Source: Desulfovirgula sp.
GTDB taxonomy: Bacteria; Bacillota; Desulfotomaculia; Desulfotomaculales; Desulfocucumaceae
DNA length: 39,931 bases
NCBI GenBank assembly: GCA_020725625.1
Contig: DYET01000167.1
Span: 1 to 39,931, forward strand
Direction of reading: 5' to 3'
Each line of letters opens with the position of its first letter. Within the stretch, counting starts at the first letter, position 1. Positions 1-10,100 of the stretch are shown here, piece by piece. The position numbers were made by a program, and so were the translations under genes. The notes under the pieces are model-generated. The model saw only the letters and a program-made list of their open reading frames with translations, did not search any database and had not been told where the DNA came from.

Positions 1-336
1 ATCAGGCCGTACATAAGGGAGGCCTGCAACACCTGCATTGACTGCACGTCGGAGTGGGCCGACCTGTCGGTGGGTTCAACGGAGTACGACCCGGCCTGGA
101 ACACCCTGGTGGTCAGATCGGCTTCCGGGGAATCACTGGTGAACAGCGCGGTTGAAAAGGGAATCATCGAGATTAAGCCCTACCCGGAGGAAAGGCTGCC
201 CATTCTCAGGAGGGCCGCGCTGAACAAGAAAATGCGCGTGCTGCACGACCCGGACCGCCCCAGGCCCGAATACCTGGCCATTTCGGCCGAATACGCCGAC
301 GCCGTCAAAAAACAGTGGGAGGTGCTGCAGCAATGA
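1..336 (+). CDS. Coenzyme F420 hydrogenase/dehydrogenase beta-subunit-like flavoprotein, C-terminal part (5'-truncated by window)
   Basis: Frame 1 is open from base 1: IRPYIREACNTCIDCTSEWADLSVGSTEYDPAWNTLVVRS... The CxxCxDxTsexADlsvG motif is typical of the FrhB/FdhB C-terminal domain. Stop overlaps the next start (ATGA). Confidence 0.75.
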   Translation: MRPYIREACNTCIDCTSEWADLSVGSTEYDPAWNTLVVRSASGESLVNSAVEKGIIEIKPYPEERLPILRRAALNKKMRVLHDPDRPRPEYLAISAEYADAVKKQWEVLQQ

Positions 337-2255
337 GTATCTATGCAGTCGCCCTCGACCAGCCCGGGCGCGCCGTGGTGCTGACCGGAAACGAGGCCGT
401 GGCCAGGGGCGCCATCGAGGCCGGGGTGGCTTTTGCCGCGTGTTATCCCGGGTCGCCCACGGCCGAGGTCCTGCCGACCCTGGCCCAGCTGGGAGACAGG
501 TTCAACATTTACACCGAGTTCAGCACCAACGAGAAGGTGGCCATCGAGGGCGCCGCGGCCGCGTCCTTCGCCGGCCTGAGGTCGCTGACCATCTGCAAGG
601 CTGACGGGTTCAACGTCGCCCTGGACTTTGCCACCGCCGTCTGCCTGTCGGGCACCAAGGGGGGCATGGTGATCATGGTGGGCGACGACCCGAACGCCCA
701 CTCCAGTGTAAAGGAGGAGGACAGCCGGTTTCTGGCCAGGACGGCCAACCTGCCGGTGCTGGAGCCCGCCACCGTGGCCGAGGCCAAGGAAGTAACCAGG
801 GCCGCCTTCGAGCTGTCCGAGAAAATCATGCTGCCGGTGGTTGTACGCTGCACCACCAGGATATGTCACGCCAGCGGGGACGTGAAACTGGGCCCCCTGC
901 CCCCCGTCGAAAAACAGGCCGCCCTGAGCAGGGATCAGAGGTATGTGACCAGCACCCTTTTCGCCCAGTTTATGAAAGGCAAGGTAAAGACCGCGGCCGC
1001 CCTGGCCGAGGATTCCCCCTTCAATTACTACACCGGTCCGGACAACGCCGAAAGGATTGTCATCGCCTGCGGCCCCAGCTGCGCCTATGCCCTCGAGGCC
1101 ATTGAAATTCTGGGCCTGGGAGACAGTGTGGGGTTGCTCAAGATATCGACCACCTGGCCGTTGCCGGAAAATCTCCTGCTGAAGCACCTGAAGGGGGCGA
1201 GGGAGGTCGTCTTTGCCGAGGAGGTGGACTCCTTCCTGGAGGACGGGGTGATGACCATTGCCGCCAAGCACTGGGACGAGGTGGGACCGGTCAAGTTCTA
1301 CGGCAAGAATACCGGCCACATGGCCGGCCCCAGGGGGGCCTTCGTGGGCGAGCTGGATCCGGACACCGTGACGTCCTGCCTGAGTAAAATTTTCAGCGTT
1401 CCGTACGACCCCCCGGCCTTGCCAAACGCCCGGGAGGCCAGGGAGCTGGTCAACTACAGCATGCCCAGCCGGGAACTGGCCCTGTGCGCCGGCTGCCCCC
1501 ACCGGGCCTCGTTCTGGGCGATAAAAATGGCGGTGGAACTGGACGGCCGCAACGCCATCGTGCTCGGCGACATAGGCTGCTACACCCTCGGCCTGATGCG
1601 CACCGGCTACAACATCCTGCAGAGTGTCCACTGCATGGGCGCCGGTGTGGGCATCGCCTGCGGCCTGGGCAAGCTGGACCGCTTCAATTTCAGGCAGCCG
1701 GTCATTACCGTGGTGGGGGACTCGACGTTCTTCCACGCCGTTCCCCAGGCCCTGATCAACGCCCGCTACAACCAGTCGGACATTCTTTGCGTGATTCTGG
1801 ACAACGAGACCACCGCCATGACCGGGCACCAGCCGCACCCGGGCCGGGGCGTCAGCGCCTCGGGGCAGCCTGCGGGCAAGGTGGAAATCGAGCCCTTGCT
1901 GGCCGGGATGGGGATACCGGTGACGGTACACGACCCCTACGACGTGGAGGGGACAGTAGGGGTCATCCACAGGCTGCTCCGGGAGAGCGGCCCCCGGGCC
2001 CTGGTACTGAGGAGGGCCTGCGCCCTGGTGGCCGTGAAGGGCAGGAAGAAGGACAGGGTGTACGTTAACCAGGAGAAGTGCATCGGGGACGACTGCGGCT
2101 GCGCCAGGTTCTGCAGCCGGGTTTTCGCCTGCCCGGCCAACATCTGGGACAGCCGGCTGGGCAAGGCCCGCATCGACGAGGCAGTTTGCAACGGCTGCGG
2201 CGTGTGTGCCTCCCTCTGCCCGCAAAGGGCCATCATCGTGGAAAGGACGGTGTGA
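333..2255 (+). CDS. iorA: Indolepyruvate ferredoxin oxidoreductase alpha subunit
   Basis: TPP-binding region (GDIGCYTLG...HCMGAGVGIACGLGKL...VVGDSTFFHA), C-terminal 2[4Fe-4S] ferredoxin cysteines; ATG at 333 preceded by GGGAGGTG. Confidence 0.93.
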   Translation: MSIYAVALDQPGRAVVLTGNEAVARGAIEAGVAFAACYPGSPTAEVLPTLAQLGDRFNIYTEFSTNEKVAIEGAAAASFAGLRSLTICKADGFNVALDFATAVCLSGTKGGMVIMVGDDPNAHSSVKEEDSRFLARTANLPVLEPATVAEAKEVTRAAFELSEKIMLPVVVRCTTRICHASGDVKLGPLPPVEKQAALSRDQRYVTSTLFAQFMKGKVKTAAALAEDSPFNYYTGPDNAERIVIACGPSCAYALEAIEILGLGDSVGLLKISTTWPLPENLLLKHLKGAREVVFAEEVDSFLEDGVMTIAAKHWDEVGPVKFYGKNTGHMAGPRGAFVGELDPDTVTSCLSKIFSVPYDPPALPNAREARELVNYSMPSRELALCAGCPHRASFWAIKMAVELDGRNAIVLGDIGCYTLGLMRTGYNILQSVHCMGAGVGIACGLGKLDRFNFRQPVITVVGDSTFFHAVPQALINARYNQSDILCVILDNETTAMTGHQPHPGRGVSASGQPAGKVEIEPLLAGMGIPVTVHDPYDVEGTVGVIHRLLRESGPRALVLRRACALVAVKGRKKDRVYVNQEKCIGDDCGCARFCSRVFACPANIWDSRLGKARIDEAVCNGCGVCASLCPQRAIIVERTV

Positions 2256-2258
2256 GGA

Positions 2259-2885
2259 ATGGGTGAATTCCGTGAACCCCTCAACGTTATCGTCACCGGG
2301 GTGGGCGGACAGGGAAACGTACTGGCCTCCCAGGTCCTGGCCGCCGCCGCCGTGGAGGCGGGATACAGGGTGTCCATCGGCGAGACCTTCGGGGCCTCCC
2401 AGAGGGGGGGGTCGGTGATGAGCCACGTCCGGATCAGCCGGGACAGAACGTACGGCCCGCTCATTCCCAGGGGCCGCGCCCACCTGATCGTAGGCTTCGA
2501 GCCGCTGGAGACGCTGCGCATTCTGATGGACTACGGCAACCCGGAGACCGTGGTGGTGATGAACGACCGCCCCAATTACCCCATCGGCTGCCTCCTGGGT
2601 GAGGAAAAGTACCCGGACCCGCATTTGATCGTGGAGGCCGTCAACAGGCTGGCCGCCAAGAACCACGTTCTGCCGGCTACTGAACTGGCCAAGGAGGCCG
2701 GCAACTCCATGGCCGCCAACATGGTGATGACCGGCGCCCTTTCCGGGAGCGGCCTTTTACCCTTCGGCGGCGACCGTTTTACCGGAGTGATCGAAACACT
2801 GTTTTCCGGCGAGGTCCGGGATTTGAACATGAGGGCCTTCCAAAAGGGAACGGAGGCCGTCCAGGCCGCCGGAACCGCCCGTTAA
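2259..2885 (+). CDS. iorB: Indolepyruvate ferredoxin oxidoreductase beta subunit
   Basis: 208 aa; VTGVGGQGNVLASQVLAAAAVEAGYRVSIGETFGASQRGGSVMSHVR is the classic gamma/beta POR-type motif; immediately follows iorA. Confidence 0.9.
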   Translation: MGEFREPLNVIVTGVGGQGNVLASQVLAAAAVEAGYRVSIGETFGASQRGGSVMSHVRISRDRTYGPLIPRGRAHLIVGFEPLETLRILMDYGNPETVVVMNDRPNYPIGCLLGEEKYPDPHLIVEAVNRLAAKNHVLPATELAKEAGNSMAANMVMTGALSGSGLLPFGGDRFTGVIETLFSGEVRDLNMRAFQKGTEAVQAAGTAR

Positions 2886-2914
2886 GAAAGTTTTCCAAAG
2901 ACCGAAAGATTTTG

Positions 2915-2937
2915 GCCGCCCGCCTGCGGGCGGCTTT
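2915..2937 (+). terminator. Rho-independent terminator after iorB
   Basis: GCCGCCCG-CCTG-type loop-CGGGCGGC followed by TTT. Confidence 0.7.
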
Positions 2938-3013
2938 CCAAAAATATCAGGACAATTGAAAAATTTCAAACACAGCTGCTGGAGGCCTCTTGGTCGGCCT
3001 GGAAGGAGGAGTT

Positions 3014-5155
3014 ATGCAGCCTTACAAAAATGTTTTGAAACGCCGGATTGAAAGCGGTTTCGGCGACACGACGGCCGGGATGTACAGGAGCCTTCTGAAG
3101 GCGGCATTTAGAATAAGGACGTCGGGCTGCCTGGCCAGGTGGCCCCACCTGGCGGGCCAGGTCAGGGAGATCAAGGAAAAAGCCGCTTCCGACCTTGAGG
3201 GTCTCCTGGGCCGGGCGGTGGCCCGGATGGAGGAAAACGGCTTCAAGGTGTACCGGGCCGGGACAAACAGGGAGGCCCTTGACTACATAAGCGGCCTGGT
3301 CCCCGGGGGACTGGTGATCAAGTCGAAGAGCAACGCCGTCAAGGAGATCGGTCTTTCCCGGATGCTGGAAGAAAAGGGGTGCCGGGTGATTGAATCCGAC
3401 CTGGGGGACAGGATCTGCCAACTGGGGAATATCGCCCCCAGCCACCCGGTGGGGCCGGCCATACACGTTCCGGTAGACAGGGTGGCCGAGATTTTTTCAC
3501 GCCACCTGGACAGGGAAGTACCGGCGGATTCGGCTGAAATTGTCAAGGTTGTGAGAAAGGCCTTCCGGCGTGATTTTTTAAACATGGACGTCGGAATTAC
3601 GGGGGCGAACGCCATTGCCGCCGACACCGGGTCGGTGGTGCTGACCGAGAACGAGGGGAATATCAGGCTGATTACCGGCCTTGCGCCCGTGCACATAATA
3701 GTTGCCGGAATTGAAAAAATCGTCCCCACCCTGGAGGAGGCCGTCAAGGTGGTGCAGACGGCGGCCATTTACGGGGCGGGCCAGGAAATCGGGTCGTACA
3801 TAACCATCCTCACCGGCCCCCCGGAAAAAAGCCGGCCGGGAGGCGCCCCGGCCAGCCTGGGCCCGGCCGAAGTTCACGTGGTGCTGCTGGAGCAGGGGCG
3901 CTGGGAAGCCCTCCGGGAAAATTTCCGGGAAACCTTGTACTGCATCAACTGCGGAAGCTGTCTTTTCGAGTGCCCGGTATACCTGCAAATCGGGGAAAAC
4001 TACGGGGGCAGGTACGTGGGAGGAATCGGGGTGGTCCACACGCACTTCCGGGAGTCGCACGAAAAAGCCCTGGAATCGGGCCTGGACCTTTGCATCAACT
4101 GCCTGACCTGCCTGGACAATTGCCCGCTTAAAATAAACACCCCCCGATACATCCTCAAACTGCGCCGGAAGGTCGGCCCGGGTGACCGGCCCCTGGCCGG
4201 CAGGTTGATCCTAAATTGCCTCAAGGCGGGGCCCCAGGGCGAGGGGGCGGCCCCTCTGGTCAGGGCTGCGGAAAGGTTCCTGGGAAGGAAAGACGGCGGC
4301 TCTCCCGGCTGGAGGCTTAGGAGGCCGCTGGCAGGCGTCGACTGCCGGAGACTGTTCCCTTCGGCCATGAAAAGGCCCTTTCTGGCCGAGAACCCCGGTT
4401 ATACCCTGCCCGGTGCAGGAATTAGGGTGGCTTTTTTCACGGGCTGCCTGATTAACCTCTTCTGCGGGGAGATCGGAAAATCGGTTTTAAACCTGCTGCG
4501 CCGCCTGGGCGTCGAGGCGGCCGTGCCCAGGGGGCAGCGGTGCTGCGCCATGCCTTTCCTGTCCGCCGGTGACTGGGATGGGACCCGGGCCATGATAACC
4601 GCCAACATAGAGACCTTTGAAAGGGACGGGGCGGATGCCGTAGTTACCGCCTGCGCCACCTGCGGCAGCACCCTCAGGGAATATTCCGCCCTTCTGGAGG
4701 ACGATCCCCGGTGGCACGGCCGGGCCGCGGCATTTTCCGAAAAAGTGGCTGACATTGCGGTTTTCCTGAGCGGGCTGGCAGGAATCAAAGATTACAGAGG
4801 AGAATTCCCCTTAAGGGTTACTTACCACGATCCGTGCCACCTGGCCAGGGGCCAGGGCGTCCGGGAGGAACCCAGGCAACTGCTGGCCGGGGTGCCGGGC
4901 CTGGAACTGGCCGAAATGAACGACGCCGACGCCTGCTGCGGCTTCGGGGGTGCCTTCAGCCTGGAATACTACAACCTTGCCGGCAGCATCGGGGCCAAAA
5001 AGGCCGCGGCGGCCGCCGGAACCGGGGCCGGGGCCGTGGTCACGGGATGTCCGGGCTGCATCATCCATTTCCGGGACGTTTTGCAGCGGGAGGGGAAGGA
5101 GCTGAAAGTTGTTCATACCGTGCAGATACTGGAGAAAGCTTTAATCGGAAGCTAA
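3014..5155 (+). CDS. LutB-LutA fusion (LUD domain, 2[4Fe-4S], two CCG cysteine-rich domains), L-lactate utilization-type Fe-S protein
   Basis: LUD signature GANAIAADTGSVVLTENEGN; CINCGSCLFECPVY and CINCLTCLDNCPL clusters; LutA-like CFFTGCLINLFCG...RCCAMPF...TACATCG...YHDPCHLARGQGV...CCGFGG. ATG 3014 preceded by AAGGAGG. Confidence 0.88.
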   Translation: MQPYKNVLKRRIESGFGDTTAGMYRSLLKAAFRIRTSGCLARWPHLAGQVREIKEKAASDLEGLLGRAVARMEENGFKVYRAGTNREALDYISGLVPGGLVIKSKSNAVKEIGLSRMLEEKGCRVIESDLGDRICQLGNIAPSHPVGPAIHVPVDRVAEIFSRHLDREVPADSAEIVKVVRKAFRRDFLNMDVGITGANAIAADTGSVVLTENEGNIRLITGLAPVHIIVAGIEKIVPTLEEAVKVVQTAAIYGAGQEIGSYITILTGPPEKSRPGGAPASLGPAEVHVVLLEQGRWEALRENFRETLYCINCGSCLFECPVYLQIGENYGGRYVGGIGVVHTHFRESHEKALESGLDLCINCLTCLDNCPLKINTPRYILKLRRKVGPGDRPLAGRLILNCLKAGPQGEGAAPLVRAAERFLGRKDGGSPGWRLRRPLAGVDCRRLFPSAMKRPFLAENPGYTLPGAGIRVAFFTGCLINLFCGEIGKSVLNLLRRLGVEAAVPRGQRCCAMPFLSAGDWDGTRAMITANIETFERDGADAVVTACATCGSTLREYSALLEDDPRWHGRAAAFSEKVADIAVFLSGLAGIKDYRGEFPLRVTYHDPCHLARGQGVREEPRQLLAGVPGLELAEMNDADACCGFGGAFSLEYYNLAGSIGAKKAAAAAGTGAGAVVTGCPGCIIHFRDVLQREGKELKVVHTVQILEKALIGS

Positions 5156-5171
5156 AGGGGGCCACAGGCAA

Positions 5172-5771
5172 ATGGACAGCCGGCTTTTGGACAGGGCGTT
5201 AAAAATGCTTAAGGAAAGGGAGATGGAGGTGTACCTGGCGGCCGGCCGGGAAGAAGCCGTTAAAAAAATAAGCGAAATTATCCGGTCCGGCCCGGTGGCC
5301 CTCTCAAGCGGCGAATACATTGCCGGGATGGGTCTTGAAGAAATGCTGAGGTCCAGGAATATTGAAGTGATTGCGACCGCCGGGGATAGCACCGCCTCTT
5401 GTTCGGCGGGCGGGGGGGGATGCCTGGCCCGGGTGCTGGAGGGGGCGGCCTGGGGAGTTACCGGGGCCGCCGCCGTAGCCGCGGATACGGGTTCGATCGT
5501 TATCCTCGAGGACGGGGGAAACGGCCACATGGTTTCGGCCCTTCCCCCGGCACACCTGGTGGTGGCCGGCACCGGCAGCATTGTGCCCACCCTGGAGGAT
5601 GCACTGTCGCTGTGCCGGGAATTGTCCCTGAAATCCCTCGGCAGGCCGCTGGCAAGGCACATTTCAATCATCAGCGGACCGAGCATGACCGCCGACATTC
5701 AGGGGATTTTGGTCAAGGGGATGCACGGCCCCCTGGAGGTGCACGTGGTGCTGGTCCGTGAGGGGGAGTAG
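5172..5771 (+). CDS. lutC: LutC-like LUD domain protein
   Basis: 199 aa; VTGAAAVAADTGSIVILEDGGNGHMVSALPPAHLVVAGTGSIVPTLEDAL; 16 bp downstream of the LutBA fusion. Confidence 0.85.
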   Translation: MDSRLLDRALKMLKEREMEVYLAAGREEAVKKISEIIRSGPVALSSGEYIAGMGLEEMLRSRNIEVIATAGDSTASCSAGGGGCLARVLEGAAWGVTGAAAVAADTGSIVILEDGGNGHMVSALPPAHLVVAGTGSIVPTLEDALSLCRELSLKSLGRPLARHISIISGPSMTADIQGILVKGMHGPLEVHVVLVREGE

Positions 5772-5811
5772 GCCGGCCGGCGGATGCGATGTTAGTGTTA
5801 TTTTAGGAACA

Positions 5812-5841
5812 AAACCTCTCTGGTCCAGGAGAGGTTTATTT
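5812..5841 (+). terminator. Rho-independent terminator after lutC
   Basis: AAACCTCTC-TGGTCCAG-GAGAGGTTT followed by ATTTTGT. Confidence 0.65.
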
Positions 5842-5915
5842 TGTCAATTAGCGCAACGGAAATTTATGCGGTGTTATCACCGGCCGGGGCGCGGTATATG
5901 TCGAGAATCCGCATG

Positions 5916-5992
5916 TTGCTTTTTCCAGGCGGGTTGTCATATATTGTAACTGGTTGGTTGTACAACTGACATTGAGAGTCCTTCGAAGGACT
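5916..5992 (+). promoter_or_regulatory. Putative promoter with palindromic operators upstream of RND efflux operon
   Basis: TTGCTT (5916-5921), 18 bp, TATATT (5940-5945); GTTGTACAAC palindrome (5957-5966); AGTCCTTCGAAGGACT palindrome (5977-5992). Confidence 0.45.
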
Positions 5993-6045
5993 GCTGCCGC
6001 AGGGATAAGCCTCACTGTGGGCGGTAAACAGGGAGGGGTACGGTG

Positions 6046-7158
6046 ATGCTTTTTAAAACTCAGGAAATTATGAGAGCCCTTGCAATACTGGCTGTGGTCC
6101 CGCTGGTCCTGCTTCTCCACGGCTGCCAGAAACAGCCGGCTGAAAAGGAAAAGCCCCTTCCGGTGATCACGGTGGAGGAGGTCAGGCGGTCGGACGCCGT
6201 CTTTTCCCTCAAGTCTACCGGGATAGTGGAGCCGTGGGAAGAGGCCAGGCTTTCCTTTCAGGTGCCGGGAAAAATACAGGAAGGGCCGGCGGAAGAGGGG
6301 GCCGTGGTGGCCGCCGGTCAGGTACTGGCCCGGCTGGACGATTCCGGTTACCGGGTCCAGGCCGAATCCGCCCGCTACCAGCTTGACCAGGCTGAAGTTG
6401 AACTGGACAGGGCAAAAACGGACCTGGATCGATGTGAGAGGCTTTTCGCCGAGGGGGCCGTCCCCCGAAAAACCCTGGATGATGCCCGGTTCGCCTTCAG
6501 GGCAGCCGAAGCCAGGGCGGGGCAGGCCGCCAGCGCCTTGAAGAAGGCCGACCTGATGCTGGAACACAGTGTCCTGACGGCGCCTTTTTCGGGAACCGTG
6601 ATTAAAAAAATCGGACGCCGGGGCGAGATAGTGGCGGAAGGAAACCCGGTGCTGGTGCTGGCCCGGTTTGACCCGGCAAAAGTGGTGCTGGCGGTACCGG
6701 CCAACCAGACAGGCAACTGGGAGGAAGGATCCGAGGCCTGGGTGTCCACAGACGTCGTCCCTGCCGCCGCAAGAGCCGGGAACGGCCGGAAAATAAAGGC
6801 GGTGGTGCACAAGGTCAGCCCGGGGGCCGAGGGACTTACCGGATCCTTCAGGGTGGAACTGGCGGTGGAAAACCGGAACGGGGAAATAAGGCCGGGTCAG
6901 GTGGTTAACGTGGAGCGCCTGGTAAAAACCGGGACCGGCCTTTGGATACCGCTAAAATCGGTAATCAGCCGCGGCCAGGACCTGAAATACGTTTTCGTCA
7001 TTGACCCGTCCGGCCCGGTAGTCCGCCAGCGTGCGGTAAAACTGGGGCCGGTGGCCGGCGACCGGGTCGAGGTGGTCGCCGGCCTGGAGCCCGGTTCCCG
7101 GATAGCCGTAATCATGCCCGAGGACCTGAGGGACGGCGACCGGGTGGAGGTGAGGTAA
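6046..7158 (+). CDS. RND efflux periplasmic adaptor (membrane fusion) lipoprotein
   Basis: N-terminal lipobox VLLLHGC; HlyD/AcrA-type coiled coil and barrel motifs (APFSGTVIKKIGRRGEIVAEGNPVLVLARFDP). Confidence 0.9.
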   Translation: MLFKTQEIMRALAILAVVPLVLLLHGCQKQPAEKEKPLPVITVEEVRRSDAVFSLKSTGIVEPWEEARLSFQVPGKIQEGPAEEGAVVAAGQVLARLDDSGYRVQAESARYQLDQAEVELDRAKTDLDRCERLFAEGAVPRKTLDDARFAFRAAEARAGQAASALKKADLMLEHSVLTAPFSGTVIKKIGRRGEIVAEGNPVLVLARFDPAKVVLAVPANQTGNWEEGSEAWVSTDVVPAAARAGNGRKIKAVVHKVSPGAEGLTGSFRVELAVENRNGEIRPGQVVNVERLVKTGTGLWIPLKSVISRGQDLKYVFVIDPSGPVVRQRAVKLGPVAGDRVEVVAGLEPGSRIAVIMPEDLRDGDRVEVR

Positions 7159-7160
7159 AT

Positions 7161-10100
7161 ATGGGCCTGATTGAGGCCGGGCTGAAGTACCGCAAGATTA
7201 CGGTACTAATCTTTGCCGTACTGGTCTATGCAGGTGTGGCCGGGTTTGCCGCCATGCCCAGGTACGAGGACCCGAAGTTTAAAATCCTGACCGCCCGTGT
7301 GCTGACCCTATATCCCGGGGCGGCTTCCGACCAGGTGGAGGCCCTGGTCACCAAGCCCCTGGAAGAAAAGATCAATGAGCTGGAGGATGTAAGGGTTATC
7401 GAGTCCAGTTCTTACAACGGCGTGTCCAGCATAATTGTCAAGCTTTTTGATACCGCCGACCGGGAGAAAAACTGGGACAAGCTGCGCCAGAAGGTGAGCG
7501 AGGCCGGGCCTCTCCTTCCCCCGGGTGCAGACGCCCCGGAGGTGCAGGATGAACTGAACAAGACCAGTTTTATGATCCTGCACCTGACGGCTCCTCCCGG
7601 CCTGTCTCCGGTGTCACTGCGGGACACGGTGGACCGGTGGAAGGACGCCATCAGGCAGGCGCCGGGTGTGGAAAGAATTGAAGTTGCCGGCCTTCCCGCA
7701 GAAGAGGTGCAGGTCATCCTGGATCCGGCCGCCCTGTCCGCCCGCAGGCTCAGCTGGACCCACCTGGCCGATGCCCTGCAGAAAAGGAACGCCAGTATTC
7801 CCGGGGGTATCCTGCGGGAAGGGAAGATGGGCCTCCTGGTCGAGTCCGCGGGCGAGTACCAGTCCCTTGATGAGATAATGGAGACCGTCATATACCAGTC
7901 TCCCGGCGGGGCGGCGGTGAGGGTCAGGGACGTGGCCCGGGTGGAAAAGGCTCCGGCCCGGACCGACGTCCTGGTCGAAGCCGGCGGGCGGCCAGGCGTA
8001 GCGTTAACAATCTTCAACAAGGCAGGGTATTCGATTTCCGCGGTGGAAAAAGACGTCAGGGCCCGGGTGGAGAATCTTAAGCGGGACTTGCCCCCGGGGG
8101 TGGAAGTAATCACCGCCTTCAACCAGTCGGAAAGCGTGAACAAGAAATTCGGCGACCTGTGGAGAGAGCTTTCAATCGGGATGGGCGCGGTGTTCATGGT
8201 CTGCCTGCTGGGGCTCAACTGGCGGTCGGCGGTTATGGTTTCCCTTTCCATTCCGGTGTCCGCCGCGGTGGGGTTCGGGCCGCTCTCCTGGATGGGGATA
8301 AGCCTCCACCAGGTGACCGTAGGCGCCCTGATTATCGCCCTGGGGATACTGGTGGACGACGCCATTGTGGTCAATGACAATATCGAGCGCCACCTGGCCA
8401 TGGGCAGCGAGGCGTACCGGGCGTCCGTGTCCGGAACCCGGGAAGTGGCCGTTCCCATTCTGGCGGCCACGGTAGCCACGGTGTCGGCCTTCGCGCCCCT
8501 CATGTTCATTCCCGGGGATATCGGCGAATTCGTGTACACCCTGCCGGTGGTGGTTTCGGTGACCATGCTGGCGTCCATGGCCGTTTCATTCTGGCTCACC
8601 CCCACCCTGCGATACTGGCTGGTGAGGCCGGGCAGGCAGGAGGGAGGCGGGTTCCGGGGGCTGAGGGAAGGGCTCCTGGGCCCGGCCCTGGATCGCCTGA
8701 GCACCTGGTACGGGGCAAGGCTGGCAGCCACCCTGAAGCGGCCCGGGACCACGGTGGCGGCGGCACTCTTCCTGAGCGTTTGCGCCCTGTCACTGCTTCC
8801 GCTGATCGGCGTCCAGTTCTTTCCCTACGCCGAGAGGAACGAGTTTCTCATCGACATCTCCACACCCAGGGGATACAGCCTTTTCGAAACCGCCGGGGTG
8901 GCCAGGGAAGTCGCCGGGAGGGCAGCCGGCAAGCCCGGCGTGAAGGGCGTGTTTACTTACGTGGGCCGGCAGGTGCCAAAATTCTATTACAACGAGGCTC
9001 CCTTAGCCAGGGGAGAGACTGTCGCCCAGCTGCTGGTGGTGGTCCGGGGCGGGGGCAGGCAGGCTACCCACGGGATCGTCAGGGAACTGCAATCTGAACT
9101 GCCGGGTTCCTTTCCCGGCACCAGGATTACTGTCCGGGAGCTGGAGCAGGGGCCTCCGGTAGGGACCCCCATTGCCGTCAGGATCTGCGGCGGCGACCTG
9201 GGCAGGCTCAGGGAGCTGGCCGACAACGTGGCCGGCGTGTTGAAGCGGACGCCCGGCACAGTCAACGTTCACGACGACATGGGACTGGATTCCTATACCA
9301 TAAAGGTCAGCCCTTCGCCGGAATTGACCTCCCGCTGGGGCGTGGCCGAAAGGGACATCGCCCAGTCCGTCCGCATGGCGGTGGACGGTTTGAAAATAAC
9401 CGACTACCGGCAGGGCGACGACCTGTACCCCGTGGTTCTGCGCACCCGGAGGGCGGACGAGGTTCGCCTGGAAGACCTCTCCGGGATCTGGGTCCCCTCC
9501 TGGAAGACCGGATCGGTGCTGCCGCTGGGCCAGGTAGCCTCGGTGGAAGCGGGATGGACCCCGGGAACCATCCACCGCCGCAACCTGGAAAGGGCGGTCA
9601 CGGTCAAGGCATATACCGACGGAACCCTTCCCGACAATATTATCCGGACTGCCTCGAAGGAAATCCGGGACATACCCATGCCCCCCGGCTACCGGGTTGA
9701 GTACGGCGGCGAGGATGAGGAGCGGAAGAAGGCGTTTGCCAGTATAGGCAGGCTGTCCGTGGTGGTGGGGCTCCTGATTTACTTGATTATAGCCATGGAG
9801 TTTTACTCCCTGGTCAAGCCGGCAATTATTTTCCTGTCCATATACCTGGCCCTTTCCGGGGCGATGCTGGGGCTGTTCGTCACCGGAACGCCCCTGGGCT
9901 TTATGGCCCTGCTGGGAATAGTCAGCCTTTCCGGCATAGTGGTGCGAAACGGCATAGTGCTGGTCGACTTCATCGAAATCGGCCGCCGGGAGGGTCTGCA
10001 CCTGGAGGACGCCATCCGGCGGGCGGGGAAGGTGCGATTGCGGCCAATCCTGCTTACCTCGGCCACAGCGGTGTTCGGCCTGCTGCCCATGGCGGTGATG

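Noticed and set aside
180-2666. 828-aa minus-strand ORF antisense to iorAB
   Set aside because: Composition (His/Gly/Gln/Val-rich, low complexity) is typical of the GC-rich antisense frame of a real gene; iorAB on + is unambiguous.
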